A stretch of DNA of 64,000 nt from Pseudomonas sp. PSB18. GTDB taxonomy: Bacteria > Pseudomonadota > Gammaproteobacteria > Pseudomonadales > Pseudomonadaceae. The DNA lies in the NCBI RefSeq assembly GCF_014596565.1, contig NZ_NOIN01000008.1, forward strand, positions 186,001-250,000, written 5' to 3'. How positions within the stretch are numbered: position 1 is the stretch's first letter; every line of letters starts with the position of its first letter. Below the pieces are notes generated by a model that saw only the letters and a program-made list of their open reading frames with translations, was not told the DNA's origin and did not search any database. Below, piece by piece: positions 1 to 7,159 of the stretch. A program made the position numbers and the translations under genes.

Positions 1-484
1 CTTCAAAATGGAGTTCAGCCAGGCCGATTACCTGACCGGGGTCGGCAACAAGGCGTTTATCGCCGAACTGATGCCCAAGTTCCCGCTGTACACCTGTTTC
101 CTGTCCGAGGATGCCCGCGCCGTGATCGCCCAGGTGCATCCGGACACCGAGCCGGCCTTGTCGATGCTCAAGAGTGAAGGCTTCAACTATCAAGGCTACG
201 TCGACATCTTCGATGCCGGCCCGGCCGTGGAGTGCGAAACCGCCAAGATCCGTGCGGTTCGTGACAGCCAGGCTCTGGTGTTGGCCATCGGCACGCCTGG
301 CGACGACGCCACGCCGTTCCTCATCCATAACCGCAAGTGCCTGGATTGCCGCATTACGGCGGCACCGGCGCGCTTCGCCTCGGGCACCCTGGTGGTGGAT
401 CCGCTGACCGCCAAACGTCTTCAACTCAACGCCGGCGATCAAGTGCGCGCCGTTGCGTTGTCTGCTGCTCGGGAGTCGAAATGA
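1..484 (+). CDS. astA: Arginine N-succinyltransferase, beta-type subunit (3' part)
   Basis: C-terminal 160 or so residues of the enzyme that succinylates L-arginine in the first step of the AST pathway. The reading frame is open from the window edge, so the start lies upstream. The stretch FSQADYLTGVGNKAFIAE and the tail with TPGDDATPFLIHNRK match the C-terminus of Pseudomonas AruG. The stop codon overlaps the astD start in an ATGA arrangement, which suggests translational coupling. Pseudomonas usually carries two paralogous subunits (AruF and AruG); the similarity and position directly before astD favour AruG. The identity is secure, the subunit assignment is from memory of the family. Confidence 0.93.
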   Translation, partial: FKMEFSQADYLTGVGNKAFIAELMPKFPLYTCFLSEDARAVIAQVHPDTEPALSMLKSEGFNYQGYVDIFDAGPAVECETAKIRAVRDSQALVLAIGTPGDDATPFLIHNRKCLDCRITAAPARFASGTLVVDPLTAKRLQLNAGDQVRAVALSAARESK

Positions 485-1950
485 TGAACTCGCTGTATAT
501 CGCGGGAAGCTGGCTGGAAGGCCAGGGCGACATGTTTGAGTCGTTGAACCCAGTGACCCAGCAAGTGCTGTGGTCGGGCAAGGGCGCCACGGCGGCGCAG
601 GTCGAGTCGGCGGTGCAGGCTGCGCGCCAGGCGTTCCCGGACTGGGCCCGGCGTTCCCTGGATGAACGCATCCAGGTGTTGGAAGCCTTCGCCGCGGCGC
701 TGAAGAGCCACGCTGACGAACTGGCCCACTGCATCGGCGAGGAAACTGGTAAGCCGTTGTGGGAAGCGGCCACCGAAGTCACCAGCATGATCAACAAGGT
801 CGCCATCTCGGTGCAGAGCTATCGCGAGCGGACCGGCGAGAAGAGCGGCCCCCTGGGCGACGCCACTGCCGTGCTGCGGCACAAGCCCCACGGTGTGGTG
901 GCGGTATTCGGCCCTTACAACTTCCCCGGCCACTTGCCCAACGGCCACATCGTGCCGGCGCTGCTGGCGGGTAACAGCGTGTTGTTCAAGCCGAGCGAGC
1001 TGACCCCGAAAGTCGCTGAGCTGACGGTCAAGTGCTGGGTCGAAGCCGGTTTGCCGGCGGGTGTGCTGAACCTGCTGCAAGGTGCACGGGAAACCGGTAT
1101 CGCCCTGGCGGCCAATCCGGGCATCGACGGGCTGTTCTTCACCGGCTCCAGTCGCACCGGCAATCTGTTGCACCAACAATTCTCCGGTCGTCCGGACAAG
1201 ATCCTTGCGCTGGAAATGGGCGGTAACAATCCGCTGGTGGTGGACGAGGTGGCGGACGTCGATGCGGCGGTCTACACCATCATCCAATCGGCATTCATTT
1301 CCGCCGGCCAGCGCTGCACCTGCGCCCGTCGATTGCTGGTGCCGGAAGGGGCGTGGGGCGATGCCCTGCTGGCGCGCCTGGTGGCGGTCAGCTCTGCGAT
1401 TGAAGTCGGCGCGTTCGACCAGCAACCGGCGCCGTTCATGGGTTCGGTGGTTTCCCTGGGCGCGGCGAAAGCCTTGATGGACGCGCAGAATCATTTGCTG
1501 GGCCTCGGCGCCGTGGCGCTGCTGGCGATGACTCAGCCACAGCCCCAGGCTGCGTTGCTGACGCCAGGGATTCTCGATGTGACGGCGGTGCCCGAACGTC
1601 CTGACGAAGAGCTGTTCGGACCACTGCTGCAAGTGATCCGTTACGCGGATTTCCCAGCGGCCATCGCCGAGGCCAACAACACCCAATACGGCCTGGCCGC
1701 CGGCTTGCTGTCCGATTCCCAGGAGCGCTACCAGCAGTTCTGGCTGCAAAGCCGTGCCGGTATCGTCAATTGGAACAAGCAGTTGACCGGTGCCGCCAGC
1801 AGCGCGCCGTTCGGTGGCGTCGGCGCTTCGGGCAACCATCGCGCCAGTGCCTATTACGCGGCCGACTATTGCGCGTACCCGGTGGCGTCCCTGGAGACGC
1901 CGAGCCTGGTGCTGCCGGCCAGTCTGACGCCGGGCGTGCGAATGGCGTGA
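481..1950 (+). CDS. astD: Succinylglutamic semialdehyde dehydrogenase
   Basis: Oxidises N-succinylglutamate 5-semialdehyde to N-succinylglutamate with NAD, the fourth AST step. The protein is 489 residues, the family norm. It has the aldehyde dehydrogenase landmarks: FTGSSRTG nucleotide-binding segment, catalytic Glu near residue 245 in LEMGGNNP, and catalytic Cys near 279 in AGQRCTCARR. The start at 481 overlaps the astA stop; a second ATG follows immediately at 484. The open frame extends further upstream to 337, but that extension overlaps astA and has no family similarity. It is followed by a 172-bp gap full of palindromic repeats before astB. Confidence 0.96.
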   Translation: MMNSLYIAGSWLEGQGDMFESLNPVTQQVLWSGKGATAAQVESAVQAARQAFPDWARRSLDERIQVLEAFAAALKSHADELAHCIGEETGKPLWEAATEVTSMINKVAISVQSYRERTGEKSGPLGDATAVLRHKPHGVVAVFGPYNFPGHLPNGHIVPALLAGNSVLFKPSELTPKVAELTVKCWVEAGLPAGVLNLLQGARETGIALAANPGIDGLFFTGSSRTGNLLHQQFSGRPDKILALEMGGNNPLVVDEVADVDAAVYTIIQSAFISAGQRCTCARRLLVPEGAWGDALLARLVAVSSAIEVGAFDQQPAPFMGSVVSLGAAKALMDAQNHLLGLGAVALLAMTQPQPQAALLTPGILDVTAVPERPDEELFGPLLQVIRYADFPAAIAEANNTQYGLAAGLLSDSQERYQQFWLQSRAGIVNWNKQLTGAASSAPFGGVGASGNHRASAYYAADYCAYPVASLETPSLVLPASLTPGVRMA

Positions 1951-1954
1951 ACCA

Positions 1955-2063
1955 ATCGCGGGCAAGCCTTGCTCCCACAGGTTCCATGCAGTCCCTGTGG
2001 GAACTAACCTTGCCTCCACAGGCTTTATGCAATCCCCTGTGGGAGCAAGGTTTGCCCGCGATG
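1955..2063. repeat. REP-type palindromic repeat cluster inside the ast operon
   Basis: The gap between astD and astB holds an inverted REP copy (GGGCAAGCCTTGCTCCCACA, 1961-1980), degenerate half copies around 1993-2022, and a forward copy at 2036-2063 with GTGGGAGCAAGG. It is the same family as the other GTGGGAGC repeats in the window, in the variant with CAAGG rather than CGAGC. Confidence 0.85.
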
Positions 2064-2122
2064 GCCGCGCCGCAGTTGCTACTTGATGCCTATAAAAAAC
2101 AGATCCTCGTGGAGCCTCGCTG

Positions 2123-3469
2123 ATGAAATCCTTTGAAGTCAACTTTGACGGTCTAGTGGGGCCGACCCATAACTACGGCGGGCTCTCGTACGGCAACGTC
2201 GCGTCCCAGAGCAACAGCCAGGCGTGCTCCAACCCCAAGGAAGCGGCGTTGCAGGGCCTGGCGAAAATGAAAGCGCTGATGGACATGGGCTTCCAGCAAG
2301 GCGTGCTGGCGCCACAGGAGCGTCCTGACGTGGCGGCCCTGCGCCGGTTGGGCTTTGCCGGCAGCGACGCCGAGGTCATCCAGCAGGCCGCGAAAGAAGC
2401 GATGCCGCTGCTGGTCGCCAGTTGCTCGGCCTCCAGCATGTGGGTGGCCAACGCCGCCACCGTCAGCCCAAGCGCCGACACCGCGGATGGCCGCGTGCAT
2501 TTCACCGCCGCCAACCTGAACTGCAAATACCATCGCAGCATCGAGCACCCGACCACCAGTCGCGTACTGGGGGCGATGTTTGCCGATCAGCAGCACTTTG
2601 CCCATCACGCCGCGTTGCCGGCGGTGGCGCAGTTCGGTGACGAAGGGGCGGCCAACCACACTCGTTTCTGCCGGACCTACGGTGAGGCGGGCGTTGAATT
2701 CTTTGTGTTCGGCCGCAGCGCTTTCGACACCCGTTACCCGGCGCCGCAGAAATACCCGGCACGCCAGACCCTCGAAGCGTCCCGCGCGGTCGCCCGTTTG
2801 CATGGCCTGCGGGAGGAGGGCGTGGTGTACGCCCAGCAGAACCCGTCGGTGATCGACCAGGGCGTGTTTCACAACGACGTGATCGCGGTCGGCAATGGCG
2901 AGGTGTTGTTCTATCACGAGGACGCGTTTCTCGAGACCGACAGGATGCTGGCCGAACTGAGCAACAAACTCGCCAAGGTCGGTGGGACATTTCAGTCTGT
3001 GTGTGTGCCGCGTTCGGCAGTCAGCGTCGATGACGCGGTACGTTCCTACCTGTTCAATAGCCAGCTGCTGTCGCGTCCCGACGGCTCGATGCTGTTGATC
3101 GTGCCGGAAGAGTGCCGCAGCAACCCGCGCGTCTGGCAATACCTGCAAGGCCTGACGGGTTCTGGCGGGGTGATTCGCGAAGTGAAGGTCTTCGACCTCA
3201 AGCAGAGCATGCAGAACGGTGGCGGCCCGGCTTGCCTGAGGCTGCGCGTGGCCCTCAATGAAACCGAACTGGCGGCCGTCAATCCAGGGGTTATCATGAC
3301 GGCGCCGCTGTACGATTCGCTGACCCAGTGGGTCGAGCGGCATTACCGCGACCGTATGACCGAAAGCGACCTGGCTGACCCGCAATTGCTCCTCGAATGC
3401 CGGTCGGCACTGGATGAATTGACACAAATCCTTAAACTTGGCGCGGTCTATCCTTTCCAGATCAATTGA
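2123..3469 (+). CDS. astB: N-succinylarginine dihydrolase
   Basis: Hydrolyses N2-succinylarginine to succinylornithine, ammonia and CO2, the second AST step. It is 448 residues, as expected. The N-terminus FDGLVGPTHNYGGLSYGN is the hallmark of the family, and the likely catalytic Cys lies near residue 371 in NGGGPACLRLR; the FHNDVIAVGN segment supplies the conserved His region. It belongs to the amidinotransferase/dihydrolase beta-alpha propeller fold. It lies in the order astA-astD-astB-unknown-astE, which is the Pseudomonas aru order. Confidence 0.96.
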   Translation: MKSFEVNFDGLVGPTHNYGGLSYGNVASQSNSQACSNPKEAALQGLAKMKALMDMGFQQGVLAPQERPDVAALRRLGFAGSDAEVIQQAAKEAMPLLVASCSASSMWVANAATVSPSADTADGRVHFTAANLNCKYHRSIEHPTTSRVLGAMFADQQHFAHHAALPAVAQFGDEGAANHTRFCRTYGEAGVEFFVFGRSAFDTRYPAPQKYPARQTLEASRAVARLHGLREEGVVYAQQNPSVIDQGVFHNDVIAVGNGEVLFYHEDAFLETDRMLAELSNKLAKVGGTFQSVCVPRSAVSVDDAVRSYLFNSQLLSRPDGSMLLIVPEECRSNPRVWQYLQGLTGSGGVIREVKVFDLKQSMQNGGGPACLRLRVALNETELAAVNPGVIMTAPLYDSLTQWVERHYRDRMTESDLADPQLLLECRSALDELTQILKLGAVYPFQIN

Positions 3470-3538
3470 AAGCGCGCGCGACCTGACTACAGTCAAAGCA
3501 GGGCGCGTGGCCTTATCTCCAGACGAGAACGTAAAAAC

Positions 3539-3826
3539 ATGAGTGATGCACTGCAGCTGATTCTTGAAGACACCGACGGCACCCAACTGGAAACCTCTTG
3601 CACCCGCGTGGCGGTGATGTGGCAGGGCAAGGAGCTGTGGATCCAGCAGGACGGCCGCGGTCAGCTGCTGATCGGCGTGGACGTCGAGGAAGGGGATGAG
3701 GAATACGCCAACCTGTTGTTGCGCCCGTTGGCAACCAATCTGGTCAGCCTGCAGCTGGAAATGGAACCGGCCGACCTCGGCGACGACGACCATGTCCATG
3801 GCCCGGATTGCGGCCACGACCATTAA
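3539..3826 (+). CDS. Small conserved protein of the ast operon, His-rich tail
   Basis: A 95-residue protein between astB and astE, 69 bp after astB and only 12 bp before astE, so clearly in the operon. A homologous small ORF occupies the same place in the P. aeruginosa aru cluster (established, from memory). It is strongly acidic and ends in DDDHVHGPDCGHDH, a run of His, Asp and one Cys that could bind a divalent metal. AstE is a zinc enzyme, so a metal-handling role is an attractive but untested inference. Some databases label homologues topoisomerase II, which nothing in the sequence supports. Confidence 0.85.
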   Translation: MSDALQLILEDTDGTQLETSCTRVAVMWQGKELWIQQDGRGQLLIGVDVEEGDEEYANLLLRPLATNLVSLQLEMEPADLGDDDHVHGPDCGHDH

Positions 3827-3838
3827 GGAAACCGCGCT

Positions 3839-4846
3839 ATGCTCGCCCTCGGCAAACTGCTTGAACTGACCCTCGCCGGCCGTGAACCGGCGGAGAAGAC
3901 TCAACTGACTGTCGAGGGCGTACGGATGCGCTGGTTGAGCGAGGGCGCGCTGGAGGTCAAGCCGCCCGAAGCCCGGGATAATGGCCTGGACCTGCTGTTG
4001 TCGGCGGGGATCCACGGTAACGAAACCGCGCCCATCGAATTGCTCGACCGCCTGCTGCATGACATCGCCCGTGGAGACGTGAAGCCTCGGGCACGCATTC
4101 TGTTCCTGTTCGGCAATCCCGAAGCTATCCGCCGCGGTGAGCGTTTCGTCGAGCAGGACGTCAATCGGCTGTTCAATGGCCGTCATGAACTGAGCGGCGG
4201 TCCGGAGGCGCTGCGGGCTTGCGAGTTGGAGCGGTTGGCCGCCAGCTTCTTCAACCGGCCAGAGCGCAGTCGCTTGCATTACGACCTGCACACGGCCATC
4301 CGCGGCTCGAAGATCGAGCAGTTCGCCCTGTACCCCTGGAAGGAAGGTCGCCAGCATTCACGTCGTGAACTGGCCCGCCTGCGTGCGGCGGGTATGGAAG
4401 CGGTGCTGCTGCAGAACAAGCCGTCCATCGTCTTCAGTGCCTACACCTACGACCAGCTCGGGGCCGAATCCTTTACCCTGGAACTGGGCAAGGCGCGGCC
4501 GTTCGGGGAGAACGAAGGCGTCAATGTTAGCCTGCTGGAAACCCGCTTGAAGCAGATCATCGAAGGCAACGAGCCTGAACTGGACGAAGGGCTGGATGGC
4601 CTCCAGCTGTTCAGCGTGGCCCGGGAAATCATCAAACACAGTGACAGCTTCCGCCTGAACCTGCCAGCGGACATCGAGAACTTTTCGGAACTGGGAAAAG
4701 GCTATGTGCTGGCCGAAGACATCGCCCAGACCCGTTGGGTGATCGAAGAAGAGGGCGCGCGGATCATCTTCCCGAATCCCAAGGTGAAGAATGGTTTGCG
4801 GGCGGGCATCCTGATTGTGCCGGCCACCGGCGAAAACCTGGCCTGA
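3839..4846 (+). CDS. astE: Succinylglutamate desuccinylase
   Basis: Zinc hydrolase that splits N-succinylglutamate into succinate and glutamate, the last AST step. It is 335 residues. The zinc ligands are visible: GIHGNETAP with the HxxE motif near residues 59-62 and the later His in HYDLHTAIRG; the RILFLFGNPEA and EQDVNRLFNG segments are typical of the aspartoacylase/AstE family. It starts 12 bp after the acidic small gene and closes the operon; a REP pair follows. Confidence 0.96.
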   Translation: MLALGKLLELTLAGREPAEKTQLTVEGVRMRWLSEGALEVKPPEARDNGLDLLLSAGIHGNETAPIELLDRLLHDIARGDVKPRARILFLFGNPEAIRRGERFVEQDVNRLFNGRHELSGGPEALRACELERLAASFFNRPERSRLHYDLHTAIRGSKIEQFALYPWKEGRQHSRRELARLRAAGMEAVLLQNKPSIVFSAYTYDQLGAESFTLELGKARPFGENEGVNVSLLETRLKQIIEGNEPELDEGLDGLQLFSVAREIIKHSDSFRLNLPADIENFSELGKGYVLAEDIAQTRWVIEEEGARIIFPNPKVKNGLRAGILIVPATGENLA

Positions 4847-4862
4847 ATCCAACGCCGAACCC

Positions 4863-4953
4863 TTGTGGGAGCGAGCCTGCTCGCGATAGCGGTGCATCAG
4901 TCGGCATTGATAGCGACTGACACTCCGTCATCGCGAGCAGGCTCGCTCCCACA
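4863..4953. repeat. REPIN (inverted REP pair) after astE
   Basis: A GTGGGAGCGAGCCTGCTCGC copy and its inverted partner flank a 40-bp spacer. It lies in the convergent gap between astE and ribH, so the transcript of either gene could form the long hairpin. Confidence 0.9.
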
Positions 4954-4966
4954 TTAGGTTCGGTGT

Positions 4967-5473
4967 TTAGACGGCTAAGGCGCGCTGTTCGCTACGGCGC
5001 AGTGCCCGGGTCTTGTGCAAGGTGTCAGCGCAGGTCTTGGCCGCTTCCTGGCCCTTGTGCACGAAATGCTCGAAGAAAAACTTCTGGTGTTCTTCCCCTG
5101 CATGGAAGTGATGCGGCGTGAGCACCACCGAGAACACCGGCACCTCGGTTTCCAGCTGCACCTGCATCAGGCCGCTGATCACCGATTGGGCAACGAACTC
5201 ATGCCGGTAGATGCCGCCATCCACCACCAGGCCCGCGGCGACGATGCCGGCGTAGCGGCCGGACTTGGCCAGCAGCTTGGCGTGCAGCGGGATTTCGAAG
5301 GCGCCACCGACTTCGAAGAAGTCGATATCACTTTCCTGATACCCCTGGTTGATCATTTCCGCGACGAAGCCGTGACGGCTCTGGTCGACAATTTCCTTGT
5401 GCCAGCAGGCCTGGATGAACGCAACGCGCTCGCCCGGATGTTTGATTTTGCTGTCGATTGCAGTGGGTTGCAT
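4967..5473 (-). CDS. ribH: 6,7-dimethyl-8-ribityllumazine synthase, type II (RibH2-like)
   Basis: Condenses 5-amino-6-ribitylamino-uracil with dihydroxybutanone phosphate to lumazine, the penultimate riboflavin step. The 168-residue protein has AFIQACWHKEIVD near the N-terminus, GGAFEIPLHAKLLA, and VVLTPHHFH, which match the Brucella RibH2 type more closely than the icosahedral RibH found in the main rib operon. It stands alone and is preceded by an FMN riboswitch, so it responds to FMN independently of other rib genes. The start follows AGGAACC at good spacing. Family is certain; the type II call is by sequence resemblance. Confidence 0.93.
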   Translation of the reverse strand: MQPTAIDSKIKHPGERVAFIQACWHKEIVDQSRHGFVAEMINQGYQESDIDFFEVGGAFEIPLHAKLLAKSGRYAGIVAAGLVVDGGIYRHEFVAQSVISGLMQVQLETEVPVFSVVLTPHHFHAGEEHQKFFFEHFVHKGQEAAKTCADTLHKTRALRRSEQRALAV

Positions 5474-5576
5474 GTTCTGGTTCCTGTTTGTGTGAAAAAC
5501 AGGGCGTCATGAATCGAAGGGGAGTCGAGGATGCGCTGCGTACAGATAGCCGCAAGCGGTCCTTGGGTGCCGATCC

Positions 5577-5739
5577 CGTTCTCTCTTCATCCGGACTATG
5601 ACCGTCGGCCCCGGGATCACACCGGGTCTGCTGACCTTGCCGCCGCACCGCAAAAAGCCGTGCCTCGCCAAGCGCTCGCGGGCTATGCACCTTGCATGCA
5701 ATTACCGCCGGTGGGGAATTACACCCCGCCCTGAGAACG
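5577..5739 (-). promoter_or_regulatory. FMN riboswitch (RFN element) controlling ribH
   Basis: On the minus strand the element opens with GGGCGGGGTGTAATTCCCCA followed by CCGGCGGTAA, and closes with CATAGTCCGGATGAAGAGAG, all hallmark RFN segments. CGTTCTC at the 5' end pairs with GAGAACG at the 3' end to form P1. Roughly 100 nt lie between the element and the ribH start and I see no clear terminator with a U-tract there, so control may act on translation. Confidence 0.95.
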
Positions 5740-5788
5740 TTTTGCCGCTACGCTGTGTGGCGGCGCAGGATTTTTAACACATAACCCC

Positions 5789-5893
5789 CTGTGGGAGCGA
5801 GCGGTGGGAGCAATGCTTGCTCGCGATGGCGCCGGGTCAGGCTGTATTGATGTTGATTGACCCACAGCTATCGCGAGCAAGCTTTGCTCCCAC
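5789..5893. repeat. REPIN with an internally duplicated half
   Basis: The left REP reads GTGGGAGCGAGCGGTGGGAG and then CAATGCTTGCTCGCGAT, so the first ten bases seem to have been duplicated; the right inverted copy ends GCTTTGCTCCCAC. It lies between the riboswitch promoter region and ltaE. Confidence 0.85.
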
Positions 5894-6009
5894 TGCACAC
5901 AAGGGTTTTATTGTCCTTTCCTTCGATCAGTCTTGATTATTCGTCGCCATGACCGCAGTAAGTACCCTTCGAAAGGGAATTCTCCCCACCCACACCCGAG
6001 GCCAGATTC

Positions 6010-7014
6010 ATGAGCGTTATCGATCTTCGCAGCGACACGGTCACCCAACCTTCCGCCGCCATGCTGGATGCCATGGCCAGTGCGCCGACCGGCGACGATG
6101 TGTATGGCGAGGACCCGACGGTCAATCGTCTCGAAGCCGAGCTCGCCGGGCGCCTGGGGTTCGCGGCGGGGCTGTTCGTGCCCAGTGGCACCATGAGCAA
6201 CCTGCTGGGGTTGATGGCTCACTGCGAGCGTGGCGATGAATACATCGTCGGCCAGCAGGCCCACACCTACAAATACGAAGGTGGCGGCGCGGCGGTGCTC
6301 GGTTCGATCCAGCCCCAGCCTCTTGAGGTGCAGGCGGACGGCTCCTTGGACCTGGCGCAGGTCGCCGCGGCGATCAAGCCGGATGACTTCCACTTTGCCC
6401 GCACCCGCCTGCTGGCCTTGGAAAACACCATGCAGGGCAAGGTGCTGCCGCTGGCGTATCTGGCCCAGGCCCGGCGTTTCACCCGGGAACACGGCCTCGC
6501 GCTGCACCTGGACGGGGCGCGTTTGTACAACGCGGTAGTCAAGCTCAACGTCGATGCGCGGGAGATCACGCAGCATTTCGATTCGGTGTCGGTGTGCCTG
6601 TCCAAAGGTTTGGGCGCGCCGATCGGTTCGGTCCTGTGCGGCAGCGTCGGGTTGATCGACAAGGCGCGCCGGTTGCGCAAGATGGTCGGCGGCGGCATGC
6701 GCCAGGCCGGGATCCTGGCGGCAGCGGGGCTGTATGCCCTCGATCATCAGGTCCAGCGCCTGGCCGACGACCACGCCAATGCCCGGCGTCTTGCCGAAGG
6801 TCTGCAGGCGGCGGGTTATGAGGTCGAGCCGGTGCAGACCAACATGGTCTACGTGCAGATGGGCGAACGGGCCGAGGCGATCAAGGCATTTGCCGCTGAG
6901 CGGGGCATCAAGCTCGTTGCCGCACCGCGCCTGCGGATGGTGACCCACCTGGACGTCAGCGCTGCGCAAATCGACCGGGTGATCGCCACTTTCGTCGAAT
7001 TTTCCGGCAACTGA
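6010..7014 (+). CDS. ltaE: Low-specificity L-threonine aldolase
   Basis: PLP enzyme that cleaves L-threonine and allo-threonine to glycine and acetaldehyde. It is 334 residues. The start IDLRSDTVTQPS and GDDVYGEDPTVNRLE are family signatures, LHLDGARLYNA carries the PLP-binding Asp, and the Schiff-base Lys lies in VCLSKGLGAPIGSV. It has no operon partner here; alaS follows after 145 bp with its own promoter-like sequence. A serine hydroxymethyl activity is also possible in this family. Confidence 0.94.
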   Translation: MSVIDLRSDTVTQPSAAMLDAMASAPTGDDVYGEDPTVNRLEAELAGRLGFAAGLFVPSGTMSNLLGLMAHCERGDEYIVGQQAHTYKYEGGGAAVLGSIQPQPLEVQADGSLDLAQVAAAIKPDDFHFARTRLLALENTMQGKVLPLAYLAQARRFTREHGLALHLDGARLYNAVVKLNVDAREITQHFDSVSVCLSKGLGAPIGSVLCGSVGLIDKARRLRKMVGGGMRQAGILAAAGLYALDHQVQRLADDHANARRLAEGLQAAGYEVEPVQTNMVYVQMGERAEAIKAFAAERGIKLVAAPRLRMVTHLDVSAAQIDRVIATFVEFSGN

Positions 7015-7079
7015 TCGCCCAAGCAGCCCAATTGACAGTTTCTATCGCATAACACGCTGTACCCCAAGCGCAGGGCCGA

Positions 7080-7085
7080 TATAAT
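7080..7085 (+). promoter_or_regulatory. Possible alaS promoter -10 element
   Basis: A perfect TATAAT lies 75 bp before the alaS start. No good -35 hexamer sits at 17 bp, so this is a weak call based on the -10 box alone. Confidence 0.4.
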
Positions 7086-7159
7086 GCGGCCCTTTGCCGT
7101 TGCTTCGTCTGTTGACGTTTTGCACAGGCCTTTGGCCGCAGCCTCCGTGGAAGAACCTA

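Noticed and set aside
337..480. N-terminal extension of astD
   Set aside because: It lies inside astA in another frame and has no similarity to aldehyde dehydrogenases.
3539..3826. Topoisomerase annotation for the small ast gene
   Set aside because: It has no topoisomerase motif and is only 95 residues.
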